This document shows, piece by piece, positions 44,641 through 56,705 of a stretch of DNA of 64,000 bases (position 1 is its first letter; each line of letters opens with the position of its first letter). The position numbers and the translations under genes are program-made. The DNA is from Callorhinus ursinus (taxonomy: Eukaryota > Chordata > Mammalia > Carnivora > Otariidae), in NCBI RefSeq assembly GCF_003265705.1, contig NW_020312785.1, positions 127,851,150-127,915,149 on the forward strand, in the 5' to 3' direction. The notes beneath the pieces were generated by a model, which was given only the letters and a program-made list of their open reading frames with translations, did no database searches and was not told where the DNA came from.

Positions 44641-47615
44641 TCCCTATTTTTTATGTTCTCATTCCTCAATTAAATTCCAGGCAGGAGCACCTGTTCGGTA
44701 GAGCTCTAAATGCCAGAAATCAAGAAAAGCAGGCATCTAGTCTTTTTGTTTCTCTGGTAGGAATGGGAGGTAGAATTCTGCTTCCTACCATAATTTACGT
44801 AACTTTAGTTTTGCCAAACACAAGAAAAGATTTCAGATGCTGGTCAAAAAACAAAAATCATTGCAATATTGAGTTTTACCAGAATTCATCTGACAGCCAT
44901 GTCTGGCATTGCATGGTTACATGCAGAACAATTGCTCATGTAACAGGGAACACTAGGTAACAAGAAAGACATGGCTGGTGAGCACCATTGCAATGATTCT
45001 TGATGTGCCAAAGAACTGGAGATATTAAAAAAAGGCCATTAAAAAAAGCACCCATTATTCTCAGAATAACTGGTGAACAAATAAATTTGCCATAAATTCT
45101 AATGCAAATGTAAGACGTTAGATGCTTCACTGCACGGGGGCGGGGAGGGTGAGGGGGGCATAGTTTTCCTACCCAAACATGAAAATTGAAGTTGTATTTT
45201 CTCATCAGGATAAGCAAATTCATTGATCACAACCTATCCATTTCATTACCTGTTTATAATTATCCTTTCATTTTTCTTCCTTGAGAATAGTCTAGAGAAA
45301 CTTTTCATATGCATTTGTATCATAGCTTATAGTTTCAACTAATTTAGAGCCTGTTTTTAAAATGGTTCACATTATATTGGACATTTTTTACATGTGAACT
45401 GTTTTTCAAACAACTATTTCTTTTCTGACAGGGTTAAAGGGTTTGGTTGTTTAATACTGTTTATATACTTCACTCTTAGTTCGGTAGTTAGAAGCTATCT
45501 TCAGATGCAATTGACAAAGTGCCTGCAATTTAATAGCATCTTAAATACTGGTGATGCTATTCTAATGGAGTTGTTGCTATAATTCAGAGCATCAGGTGAG
45601 TCAGGAAGAATCTTGTTCACAGAGTCACAGGATTGAGTGATTCTCCTTCACGTGTGTGGAGGTCAACCTAAAGAAGAATGCAAACTAGTAGAAAACTTAA
45701 TTTATGAACTCCATAAGGACAAAGCTACGGAAATAATGGACTTAAAAATGGACTCCCTTAAACATTGCTTCATCAACTAACAACACTGTGCACAGGAGTG
45801 GAAGGAAAAGACTGTCTTTGGAAGAAAATAATGTGACATGTCACAGTATGAATAGCTAATAATGAGCATCATATTTCAAATGAAATGCCAAAGAAGTGAA
45901 AATCTGGGTGTTGAGCCACCTATTCTTTTTGGTATTTGTGTAGATATTAAACAGTGGGTAGTATGCCATCTTTCAATTCAAAAACATAATTAGATAAAGA
46001 ACACTTAACACAGTATTAGAAGTTGTAATATGCTATATAATACGATGGTAAAATACGGCTCTTCAGGGAAGATGATGTTTTGTCCACTTCATTTCTTTGA
46101 CAATCACCCCAATTTAAATAACTGAAAGACCTGAGGGGTCGGATTCTATGTCCTACAGGTGAATTCATTTTCCTTAGGCATTATAATTCTATGAGACCAG
46201 TGTTAGTGTCTTAATAAAGAATAGATTCCAGGGAAAACTTCACTGTGATCACCGACAAGCCACTGAGGACCGAACACAGCACCACTTTGCCTACGCTGCA
46301 ATTCCAGAGTCAGGTCATTTCCCAAAGCTTTGAATTCGGTTCAAAATATCTACCTATGAAACTCACCTGCCAAAATTCCAGAAGTCTACAAGGATTCGTA
46401 TTCAGAAGGTAAAATCTTTAACAAATCATCAAGACAGAAATTTTTTTAAAAAGTGAGAAAACTCATTGCACAGAAGGGAATAGATGGCAGTAACAGTAAA
46501 ATTCCTCTTGAGTCAATTATGTCTGCTGTAAAATATTTGTTTGTGAATTTAGGAGCAGTTATATTCCAATGTGAGAGTAATCTGTCATGCGAAAGTGATC
46601 TAGGGTGCACAAAAATATAATTTAGCATCATCAAACAAATAGGTTGAGATAACACAAGGAAAACGGGAGCATAAGGTAAATCAGATCTTTGAAGAATATA
46701 GGATTATGTTAAAGACAGGGCTAAATTCCAGAAACAGCTATAGAGCATAGGAAACAATCTTTGCAAAATGTTACTATTTTCACCCATTAACAGAGTATCA
46801 GGAGGTGACTCTTCAGACAGAACATGTGATGATAAAATGAAAGGGAAGGCAAGGATCCTCGCTCTACTTGGAGCACTCATCTTCACTTTGCACTCTAGCT
46901 TTCATATGAAACCATAGCTCTGCAAGCTCAGGTCCATGTGAATGTGCTCCTGAGCACATGAATCCATGACCAAAATGTTTCAATAAACACGTCCAACCAT
47001 CCTAAATGAATCTTACATACACATTTTCTATCTGCAAACTAATTGCCCTTTTAAAGGCTATTTGTTTCTGACAAGCCATAGAGAACAGAAACATTAATTT
47101 CTAGGAAAGTCATTAAATATAAACAAAAAGTAACAGTTATTATCAAACAAAATTCACAGATACAGGAGATCTTTCATTTGAAATGTCAATTCATATAACA
47201 GGTTTCATATGATGAAACGATGCAACTCATGAATGTGCTTTCATTTTATAGGTTGGGCTCTGGAAGGCTCTGAAATGAGGTACCTTGCAATTCATGCCAA
47301 TGACTGTCAGAGTGATCCAACAAAATAGGCACCACCCAAGTAACAGGCCTCACATATTCTAATACATGAATTCTTAATTACACTTTCTCTTTTGAAGTAT
47401 AACTCTCTTTCTCCACCAATAACTGTAATTTGGCGTCTATTTAAATAGATAGTGGAAAACAGACAACCTAGGTATACCTGGACGTTCCTGAGTAGTCTGC
47501 TTCTCCATTCTAACCTAATCCAACACTGGTTTTGCCTGGCTTGACTCGAGTACACCTCTTACTCACCCTAATCTTCTCATTTTGCCATTTGGGACTTGAC
47601 TATGTCTTCAAGGCT
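44641..47615. other. No gene recognised; one G-rich tract
   Basis: About 3 kb without a supported exon or named repeat. At 45136-45160 there is a G-rich tract with four G-runs (GGGGGCGGGGAGGGTGAGGG) that fits a G-quadruplex pattern. Short ORFs show no recognisable motif. Confidence 0.45.
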
Positions 47616-47619
47616 GAGG

Positions 47620-48291
47620 TATTCTTAATCTCAGGAAACAAACTGAGGGTTGCTGGAGTGGTGGGGGGTGGGAGAGATAGGGTGGCTGGGTCATAGACAT
47701 TGGGGAGGGTACGTGTTATGGTGAACACTGGGAATTGTGTAAGACTGATGAATCACAGACCTGTACCTCTGAAACAAATAATACATTATGTGTTAAAAAA
47801 TGAAGAAAGAAGAAGAAAGAAGAAGAAAGAAGAAGAAAGAAGAAGAAAGAAGAAAGAAGAANNNNNNNNNNNNNNNNNNNNNNNNNNNNNNNNNNNNNNN
47901 NNNNNNNNNNNNNNNNNNNNNNNNNNNNNNNNNNNNNNNNNNNNNNNNNNNNNNNNNNNNNAAGAAGAAGAAGAAGAAGAAGAAGAAGAAGAAGAAGAAG
48001 GAGAAGAAGAAGAAGAAGAAGAAGAAGAAGAAGAAGAAGAAGAAAGCAGGAAGGGAAAAATGAGCGGGGGAAATTGGAGGGGAAGATGAACCATGAGAGA
48101 CTATGGACTCTGAGAAACAAACTGAGGGTTCTAGAGGGGAGGGGCTTGGGGAGATGGGTTAGCCCAGTGATGGGTATTAAAGAGGGCACGTACTGCATGA
48201 AGCACTGGGTGTTATACGCAAACAATGAATCATGGAACACTACATCAAAAACTAATGATGTCATGTATGGTGATTACCATAACATAAAAAA
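47620..48291 (+). mobile_element. L1 3' UTR, both modules, with expanded GAA linker
   Basis: The insertion begins inside the first 3' UTR module (ATTCTTAATCTCAGGAAAC at about 47620) and ends with the second module and an A-tail at about 48284-48294. No ORF2 sequence is included. Between the modules, the purine-rich linker has become a long AAG/GAA array (47800-48043) broken by a 100-base run of N. I could not identify a convincing TSD. Confidence 0.88.
47800..48043 (+). repeat. (GAA)n / AAGAAGAAAG array with a 100-N assembly gap
   Basis: The left arm is AAGAAGAAAG-type, and the right arm is nearly pure AAG with one GGAG interruption near 48000. The N run at 47862-47961 is exactly 100 long, a conventional size for a gap of unknown length, so the real array length is unknown. 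Glu/Lys- and Leu/Ser-rich ORFs here are artefacts. Confidence 0.95.
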
Positions 48292-48294
48292 AAA

Positions 48295-50640
48295 AGCACC
48301 AATATTCCACTACAGCCTTCTCTCCTACACTCCAGAACAAATTAGAACTTATCATGGGAAAAGATCCATTTGTCCATCTGAGTTTTCTGTTCCTCCTTCT
48401 TAGGAGCCACAAAGATAAACAAAATAAATAATTGAGAGAAAACATGCTGAACTATCTGAACCCCATGATAACTGTCCCCCAAGAAGAATACTCTTAGAAC
48501 TGCTTTACTGGCTCATTTTGGTAGCACACGCTTATTTGCTTCAGTGACATTCTACAAGGTAAACTGAAGCTAACATTCCTGTGTTACTTTCTAGCATTTA
48601 ATTTTTAAAAAATGCAGTATAAAAGAACATAATAAGGGTCTAGAGTATTGTTTGATTTTTCTAAAATATGGATATGAAGCAGGGTTCCCCCACAGAATTA
48701 CATAATTCTTCTAGAAATCAGAATAGTACTTCACCATCAGCCTTGCCCTCAAGTGTCATTTGAAGCAACTGTCCTATGAGACAAGGGTCTTAGCATCTCA
48801 GCCCCAAATCAGATATAATCCTTATTACTCAGTCACTTTTGATGCATCTAATGCTCTAAACATTTCCTACCTACAGTTGCATTAGGACATTAGGATTAGT
48901 TATTGTGCGAATTGCCTCTACCTAGGTGCATGGACCATGCTTGTTACCAAGAAAAAAAAATTAATTAAATTCCGGATAGCTCTTTCTATCACTAAAGGGA
49001 GAAAAGTCTAAGTAGAACTCTAAAATATTCATAAGTACTGAAATCTGTTCTGTTAAAATGAGAAAGAATTATAGCCCAGATAGATTTAATGTGAAACTAC
49101 TTTTAAAGGTCAGTTATCTCCTGTTTCGTCTTGATTAGTCACATGATTTAATCAAAGTAGAGGGACCATGTGATGGGACACTTATAATTAATAGACCAAA
49201 CATGTTCATCATTTTATGACAGCTAGATATTTTACAGCTTAACCCAGAAATCTTGAGCACAGATTACTCCAACCTATTACATTTTTTGGTCTAAAAAAAA
49301 AAGTCATACAGAGTAACTACAGAAAGAAGAGTGCCTCAAACTTTTCCACTCCCACATTAATAAACATTTACCATTAGTTCCTGGGGTGATTCTTACAAGT
49401 AACTGCAAAGCTTGTGTTTGGTTGATCTTATACTAACAAGCCTGTAGTAACAAATAGAGCAAAGAATTAACTTTCTAAAGGGAAAGCAACAAAAATTCTG
49501 CAACAAAAACTCAGGCCTATTAAAGAAGATTTTCCTTTCCTTTTTTTTTTCCCTACCCTGACTTTCAATAGGCCTTGGGTTTGTTAGCCTGGCAAAAATG
49601 AACATGTCAGCTCTCATTGCAAATCACTGCCCAGCTAAAATGGGATTTTGAAAAAGATGTGCCACCTGCTTCATTAAATAACATCAAGTTCTTTTTTCTT
49701 GGTTTGCTTTATAGACATATTCTCCTCAGTTCCACAAATCATTTCTTTATGTGACTGTGGATCTAAAAAAAAAAAAAAAAGACTGAAGAAGACTGAATTT
49801 TTTTTTCCTCTGTCATTATGAATTACATAAATATAAGATATAGCAAAGTCTTTCTGCCTTAAATACCAAGAAATCTCTTCCAAAAATCTCCTTCCAAGAA
49901 AGCAAAAGAGAAAAAGTAGAGGGAATCAAGCAAACAGCAAGAAAGGAAGGAGGAAAGAAAGGTGGGGGGGAGAAAAAGAGGAAGACCCTCTGTAGGAGTA
50001 AATCTAAACACGCAAAAGAAGTATCAGAAGCAAGTATGCCAAAAGACTCAGTTCTCAAGAAAAAGAAGTTGTTAATTCAATCTGCTAGTTTATTTACAAG
50101 CACTTTTATTACTGATAATGTATGATTCAGAAACCAGAATAATATTAAAGCTCAAAGCTTTACGATTTTGCATAATATGTCATGATGGGAAGGTGGCGTA
50201 CTGAAGTACTTACAAGGCAGAGATGGGCTGAACGTTAGTATAACCCCAATACCAGTTAGCTTACCTTATGATACGTGAGTTATCTATGGTTACTATGGAT
50301 TGCCTTTTTTTCTCCATCAGCATTTGTCTGCTGTCTACATGGACCGATTAATATGTGGGATTTGTATTTCACAGGCACAGCCATCAGACTGTCACTTCAG
50401 CTGCGAGGTAAACATACACAGTTTGAGGTAATTGTTCTTTATAATTTCCATACCAACCTCTGACTGATGGAATGCCAGAGCTATAAAATGTTTTAGTAAA
50501 ACAGAAACTTGGTCCAGGTGTGTGTGGTTTTTATGATTTTGACTCTCAAGGTCAAAGCACTACCTCTGTAGTCAGGCTTCATCACAGCTTAAGGGAAAAG
50601 TGGTGAAGGCCAATGGAAAGGACCAGAGTCTTTCTTCTCA
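48295..50640. other. No feature recognised
   Basis: About 2.3 kb of AT-rich sequence with a short A-run near 49766-49780. No supported exon or repeat. Confidence 0.45.
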
Positions 50641-50790
50641 ACTCATGAACCCCAGAGCAGCAGCTTCAGACCCCCTGCTAGACATGCAGATGTCAGGCTG
50701 AGCCCCTGGCCTGCCACATCAGAATCAACACTTTAGCAATTTCCAGGGATTCAGGATGTACTTTAATGTTTGAAAAGTGGGCTAGAAAGA
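50640..50790 (-). mobile_element. MER5A-type hAT transposon, antisense
   Basis: CAGAGCAGCAGCTTCAGACC, CTAGACATGCAGATGTCAGG, CCACATCAGAATCAACACTT and TTAATGTTTGAAAAGTGG follow the complement of MER5A in order. Confidence 0.65.
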
Positions 50791-51156
50791 TTGCCCCCTA
50801 GTGTGCAGTATATTCCAGTAGTTCAAAGCCCTTCAGTGGACTTCAAGAACAGCCCCTCCCAGCCTGAATCTTCAATTTTTTTGAACTGTGTCATTGGTAT
50901 TGATGGATTAATCTCTCATAGATAATCCAATACAAAATGACTTTCTTGTGTGTACAATTCTTAGATCTACTCTGCCAATTAATTATCCAGCCTGATTTTG
51001 ATTGTGAAATTCTTTGACTTAATTTATAAAAACAAAACAAAACTTTCACATTCAGAGTATCTCACGAGCCAGCATATGAGGGAATAAAAACAGTAATTAG
51101 GTGTGCCTCAAAGTTACTTAAATGTATTATTATTTAATTTTGTATGCATTTAAATG
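50791..51156. other. No feature recognised
   Basis: No supported repeat or exon. Confidence 0.45.
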
Positions 51157-51371
51157 AGGAGTCTACAATTTTTTCCTATCTAGGGCCAGATGGTAAATAT
51201 TTTAGGCTTTATGGACCAACAAGAAATATAACTTCCTTTATATCCTAATTTAGTATTCCCTCCATCAAAGTGTAGAAGTCATTCTTAGGTCTTGGCCATA
51301 CCAAAAAAAAAAAAAAAAAAAAAGGCAGTGGTCAGGATTTGGCTCATAGGGTATAGTTTGCTGATCCATTA
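51157..51371 (+). mobile_element. hAT-Charlie-type MER element with an internal poly(A) expansion
   Basis: GGGCCAGATGGTAAATATTT, TAGGCTTTATGGACCA and AGGATTTGGCTCATAGGG with a terminal GTTTGCTGATCC are the motifs of a common non-autonomous hAT family (name not certain). A run of about 21 A at 51303-51323 replaces the short A-rich segment expected there. Confidence 0.7.
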
Positions 51372-51944
51372 TTTGGGTCAACAATCTAAAATGTAGAGAA
51401 TGAGGATCTGAGAGCTAAAAGATACCATTCTGGAACAGAATCCAGGAGCCACTCCCATACTTCTTCTGTTGATATAGCAAGTCTAGTTGTCACTGTGGCC
51501 CTAACCCCTACCAAGGCTTTGGTTCAGTAAGGCCAAGAGGCAGTGTGACATATTTCTGATTCTGAAGAGAAAGGATAAGGTGAAAAGAAAGGATAAGGCT
51601 AATACAGATTTATTTATCAAGTATTATTGCATCAGAAATGAGTGTGCACCCCTTTGATACTCAAAGGAAGTAAGTTTCACTAAACAAAAGAAAATGCTTC
51701 CTCTAAATTGAGAGCAAACTTACTGGACTCTCCACAACACAAGTGATAAGGATGTTTTTTTAAACACCACTTTAAATACTGAATAGAATAAAAGTGTCAA
51801 AGATCAGTGATTGAAACTTTGTTCAGTATCATAGCTAAGAAATTTATAATTCTGCATTTTTTTTTCTTAAGAAATGTTCTGCAACTTAATTAAAGAGAGG
51901 TCCTAAACGGGTTATGTTCAAGGTTCAGGGGGAGTGCTTTGCAA
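51372..51944. other. No gene; small tandem duplication at 51569-51600
   Basis: AGAAAGGATAAGG is repeated twice (about 51568 and 51586). Nothing else can be supported. Confidence 0.45.
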
Positions 51945-51954
51945 CTGTCCTTTA

Positions 51955-52498
51955 TTATTTTTTAAAAGTTATTTTATTTCTGTGTGCATGCACTTCTAAC
52001 AATGCTACTGCTTTATTACTACCAGCAGGGTGTTTTGCTCTGCTGGGTGTTTGCTCTGTGAGGAACAGATAACTGGGAGGCTGGAAGGAAACGGGGTGGG
52101 TGGTCTTCAGGCCAGGCCCAAGAGCTCCTCAGTTTTACTTCTGGAAATGGACAGGTATCATGAAGGAGTCATGGTAGGCTATGGCTATGCCACCAATAAG
52201 ATTAAGAAATTCTTGGAAATCCATCCACCCATCAGACTTAAGGTCCAGTTTCTTCATCATACCTTCAGGAACACTGGGATCTTTCCGGTTCTTTGTGAAG
52301 GCAACCAGTTCTGTATTCATGAAGGTGAAGAACTTGCTCTTGAAGGGTCTGTAGCTGTTAACTTTCTATCCAGCATACTTCCAGGAGACAGCAGAGACTC
52401 GATGCACTGCTCAGTCTCTGTATGGCTGAACATTTTTGCCAAGGTGGAGCCGAGTGGAGTGGAACAGAGTCTGTGACCTGGGAGTGGCACTGTGAGCT
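51955..52498 (-). pseudogene. S100A11P: Processed pseudogene of S100A11 (calgizzarin)
   Basis: The minus strand is an intronless copy of S100A11 mRNA, an EF-hand calcium-binding protein of the S100 family. The C-terminal half (52135-52320) reads MNTELVAFTKNRKDPSVP, then MMKKLDLKSDGWMDFQEFLN, the canonical second EF-hand (DLKSDGWMDFQE), then LIGGIAIAYHDSF. The reading frame is dead. The start ATG has become TTG (52440-52442). A deletion of about 4 bases after CATCGAGTCTCTG shifts the frame. An in-frame TAG follows in the N-terminal half. The C-terminus stops early at 52135. A 3' UTR with AATAAA (complement at 52010-52016) ends in an A-rich tail at 51955-51980. A 10-bp repeat, CTGTCCTTTA, at 51945-51954 and 52499-52508 is the likely TSD. 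The inferred nick TT|AAAG fits L1 endonuclease. The gene name is recognised from protein similarity; the symbol is descriptive. Confidence 0.9.
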
Positions 52499-52508
52499 CT
52501 GTCCTTTA

Positions 52509-54525
52509 ACTTTAGAGATTAGTTTTAAGGAGCTACTGAAACTCACTTTCCCTTCCACACCCTTGGCAAATTGCAAATCCACCCCAGCACAATCCCCTGA
52601 GCCTAAATGCTCTCAGACTGCAAATCAATTGATCTGGCAATCGAGAGGAAGCCAATGGCTGTCCTTGGTTGTAGACACACTTCACCAAACATGGAGCTTA
52701 GTAGTGAAAGCAAAGACAATACGGTGGGCATTAGGAATGTGAATTTGACTCCTGTATCAACTCTGCTCTCCTCTGTGTCAGTGACTTAAGACGAGATGCA
52801 GGAGGAACCTACTATACCACCACAGACAATAATCCAGCAAAGAAGGACCCAACTTCCTCAGGAAGTCCTGCTTTATGCTCTCTGGGGTCCAGCGGTGTCC
52901 AGGTGTCAGTGTATTCTACTTCTAGTTTATACTGCTTAATATCCACTGAGAGGCAACAAATAGGGCCTATTCTAAAAGTACAGCATTATGTACAAAGACC
53001 TAATTTTTGCGAAGACTCTTTAGGTTCTGTTAAGGTGTTTATTGCCCATATAATCTTGGGAAAACCCCATTAGCAGATTTCTTGGCATCTAGTCTAAAAA
53101 TTACTAATACTAAGATACCTAACTGATACAAAGGAGCAGAGCTGTCTTCTCCTTCGTGTCTGAACTCACAAGCCCACTAACGGAATCTTTGTGTTTCGTA
53201 GTGGAAGGGACTAGGAAGAGAATGAATAATAAAGGTCTGGGTTCTATTCAAATAAAACATCCTAGAACTTTTCCAGGGGAGGTGGCAAAAAAAATGTCTG
53301 TGTTGGCTGTCATTTCAGTGAGGAGGACATTAATTTTTCTTTCTGCTTGTCAAGATACACTTTATTCTGTTTAAGTCAATTTATATGTACCTGATGTGCA
53401 CATACAAGGTTGTACAGGAAACACACAAAAGTGCACTTTGACTTTGCCTCAGAATTCCACAGTTAGCTATTCTTCCCCTGGTCCAAACTGTCTTCCCAAC
53501 TCAATCTTATTGACAGTTGGTTCCTAAACATTCACCCAATTTTGGCCCTGTGCTTAGGTAGCTGCTTCATGTCTAGCTGCTTGAATATTGTGATCTGTGG
53601 ACTGTCTATTCTGTCTTCAACTGTCATCCTTCAGAAAATTATTTCTAATGTTCTCAACAGCTCAAAGTACCAATGCCTCAAGATCTAAGCAAAAAACGTA
53701 ACTACCTGGACCTCATTTCTAATCCCTTAGCCAAACAGATGAGAAATAAAGGATGGGAAGCACTAGAGGCTTTTGACTGAGTCCCTGAGTTCAGCATCAC
53801 CTCCACAAATCTCAGAAGGCTTCCAACACTTTGATTTCCAACACAAATGGAAAACATTTCAGATTTCACTTGTTACTAGTAGAGCTAGGTAATTTCTACA
53901 CTCAAACGGATGGTGTCTTTCACAATTCCATTGCCAATGGTTCTGAAACCTAACCAAGAATTATGGCCAATCCCTGGTTTCTTTGCAGATCTTCACAGAA
54001 ACCCAGGTGGGAAGCCACAACACCTTGCCTGAACTCACTCAGCCAAGAAAGTTCACCAACAGAATCTAGTTACCAGCAATGAAAACCAGGAAGGGGACTC
54101 TGCATTAATGGTAAGTAAAGGCAGAGGGAATTATGTGTCAACAGATCTGAGTGGCTCAAAAGACAGATTTGGGAGGACAAGAGCAAAGGAAAAACTCCTC
54201 AAATTGCCTTTTAGCTCTCTCTAAAAAAAGGAAATGTTATTCAAAATCCAAGTTATATAAAAGAAAATATAAACTAGACAGCTGTTCTTTCGCATCACAT
54301 AAGGATACCATTGTCAGCTATCTCAACCACTAGTAGCAGGTAATATATACATTTCTTATACATTCCTGGTCACACCCAGATTTTGAGGATTATTTGCTTT
54401 GGGCAGAATCCTCATATTTTTATACTTTTGTCTCCCTTTTTGAAACTAAAAATCTCATGACCACCTGGAAATTCTGTTATGCCCTCTAGGCAGTATTCTC
54501 CCAAGTAAGGTTATTAAGATATTAA
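52509..54525. other. No gene recognised
   Basis: Moderate-GC sequence with several short ORFs that have no recognisable motif. No repeat family supported. Confidence 0.4.
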
Positions 54526-54529
54526 ACTT

Positions 54530-54790
54530 GACAAATATTTGTGGAGCTCTTATTATGTGCCAGGTATTATTCTAGACATTTGGAATTCACCATGAATAAA
54601 ACAAATATCTCTGCCTGAATGGAGCTTACATTCAAGTCAGAGGGAGGGAGAATGGAGAGCAGCAGAGAAAAACTCGAATCAGTAGAAATAATAAATTAAT
54701 AAATAATGCAGGATATAAGACAATAAAGACAGGGTAAGAGGACAAAAACGCTTAAAAACAGTGTTGTAGATTGTAGGAACCCATCTTTCC
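54530..54790 (+). mobile_element. Ancient high-copy mammalian repeat, family not assigned
   Basis: TCTTATTATGTGCCAGGTAT, TATTCTAGACATTTGGAATT and TGAATGGAGCTTACATTCAA are typical phrases of an old repeat also seen at 27045-27430. Confidence 0.55.
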
Positions 54791-54857
54791 TCTGAACCCA
54801 CAGCACATTGCAGCTCTTATTTCTACCTACCTATTTTTTTTTCCCTATCCAAATTTT

Positions 54858-55000
54858 TATTAAGGCAGCTTAGCAAAATAGCTAAGCACATGAATTTGGA
54901 GTCAAACCTAAGATCCAATCTTTGGCCCACTATTTATTAACTGTGAACTAATAAACTTGGCAAGTTATTTGGCATCTCTAAAGCTTAGCTTCTATCAATC
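54858..55000 (+). mobile_element. MIR element
   Basis: GCAGCTTAGCAAAATAGCTA, TGAATTTGGAGTCAAACCTA and GGCAAGTTATTTGGCATCTC follow the sense strand of MIR up to the core. Confidence 0.75.
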
Positions 55001-56365
55001 AGTTGTGGGTTTGGGGGGGGGGAGTAAAGGAAATTTTTTAAATTGGACCTAAAAGTAATGCCTAGATATATTAAGAACTAAATACATGGTATATAGCATT
55101 GCCTTCTGCATGCAAAGTATTCTGCACTCTTAATTATTTGTCCATCTGTCATTTCCTCCTCTCGTAGATGCACAGTTCCTGAGAACAGGTCTGTATTCGC
55201 TGCAGCAGCATCTAGCAGTAGAAAGCCTGAATTCCCAAAAGAAGACACGAGTTGTAGCCCAAAATCTGGGTCTCAGATTTCTTGATCAGTAAAATGAGAA
55301 CTTCCTAATAAATATCTAAAAACTCATAAAACAAATTAAGGTATTAAAACTCTGTTATGCAAGAAATGTTTCCCGAACTGAGTCAGTAAAGACTCAATGA
55401 CTATAATGGATTTGACTGGAGAGTATCGTCCTGATAAACAGCTGAAGTTTGTTCACTGTAGAGACAAGAGGATTAGACATTGATAGTCTTCTCATCTCCT
55501 CTGGGATGACAGTGATTCTTTAAAGAAGTCTCTAAGACTTTGAAAGTGGCTCTTTCGCTACAGAATGTCCTGTAGCTTTCCGTAAAAAGTTGCCCTGTCA
55601 CTTTCAGTAAAAGGAGTAAGATGAATGCCCTTGCCAAAGTTTCTTTTCCCTAAACCCAAGGTTAGGTTCCAGGATGCCATGGGGTGTGCACCTGTCCTGT
55701 GAGATTTTCAGAGAGAAAAGTGTTTGTATAAATACCAGCCTTTGCTCATATAATATTTTAAAATAACATGGAACTTCATGGATAATAGTGCTTTCTGTAT
55801 GACTCTCTTTCCCACCCTCCCTGGTAAACTAACTCAGAGTTTCTTTTTTCTCTGCAGCCCAGATGCCGTCTCGTAACTGTGTATGTCTGTGATCTACTTC
55901 CAGATGGACCTCCACAGTTCTTACCCTGCAGTTGCTATTACTGGCTCACTGCTGCTGGCAAGTCCATCAGAAAATAAAGATATGTTATGGAAGCTAATAA
56001 TAGTCTGTCACCATCCCAGTCGAGTAACAGCTGTGTAACATTATGGAGCAAAACTTAGAGTACCAGTAGCTTTGTTGTCATGTAATTGAAAAGAAACAAC
56101 ATGCACAGGGCCAGAAACACACATCTAATGAGAAAAAAACACGGGTTAAAAAATCACTATAAGGCATGTAACTTAAAAGTTCTATTTCTTTTCCAGAGTG
56201 AGGCTGTAGTTTGGATTCTATTTTTTTAAGAATATCAGAGTTCTCCAATTAACATATATCATTATGTGTGGCTAATATTTTAAGCTGATGACCCAACTTT
56301 TTGCTTAATTCTTTGTTTTTATCATGCTTCCTAAGAGGGCTCTTCATACATTTTCTTTCCAGAGA
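55001..56365. other. No feature recognised
   Basis: A short G-run (55012-55021) and some possible L2/MIR debris at 55140-55300. No exon supported. Confidence 0.4.
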
Positions 56366-56369
56366 GAGG

Positions 56370-56705
56370 GATCGTATTTTCTTGAACCCTTTGAAGTTAG
56401 GCATGGCCATGGGACTTGTTTAGTCAATGAAATATAAGTGAAAGTAATATATGTCACTTCTGAGAAGTTGTAGAAGCAAGCACAGGATTGTCTTGTTTCC
56501 TTTACCCCCTTATGGTAATTACGAAGACACATATGAAACGGAAATTCTGTCATCCTTGGTCCCTGCATGTTAACAATGAACAGAACTCTATCAACAGACA
56601 TATAACAAGCTTGAGAGGTAAGCTGTATTTGGTGTTTGGCCACTGAGATTTTGGGGTTGTGATCACAACACAAGGTAATGAATCCTGGCTGATATAGAAG
56701 CTTAA
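56370..56705 (+). mobile_element. Ancient LTR-like (MaLR-type) fragment, tentative
   Basis: AACCCTTTGAAGTTAGGCAT, GTCAATGAAATATAAGTGAA, GGCCACTGAGATTTTGGGGT and a terminal CTGGCTGATATAGAAG resemble an old high-copy LTR-type repeat in which a 'GCCACTGAGATTT' phrase precedes the end. The family is not certain. The minus-strand ORF of 121 codons at 56344-56709 coincides with it and is not a gene. Confidence 0.45.

Noticed and set aside
47700..48264. Long Glu/Lys- and Leu/Ser-rich ORFs across the N gap
   Set aside because: These are translations of the GAA array and of Ns inside an L1 3' UTR.
48508..48560. Possible decayed U6 or other snRNA fragment (GGCTCATTTTGGTAGCACAC)
   Set aside because: The match to the U6 5' hairpin is short and weak, with no further similarity downstream and no TSD.
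52135..52320. Functional S100 protein on the minus strand
   Set aside because: The start codon is lost, and the N-terminal half contains a frameshift and an in-frame stop. The copy lacks introns and is flanked by short repeats.
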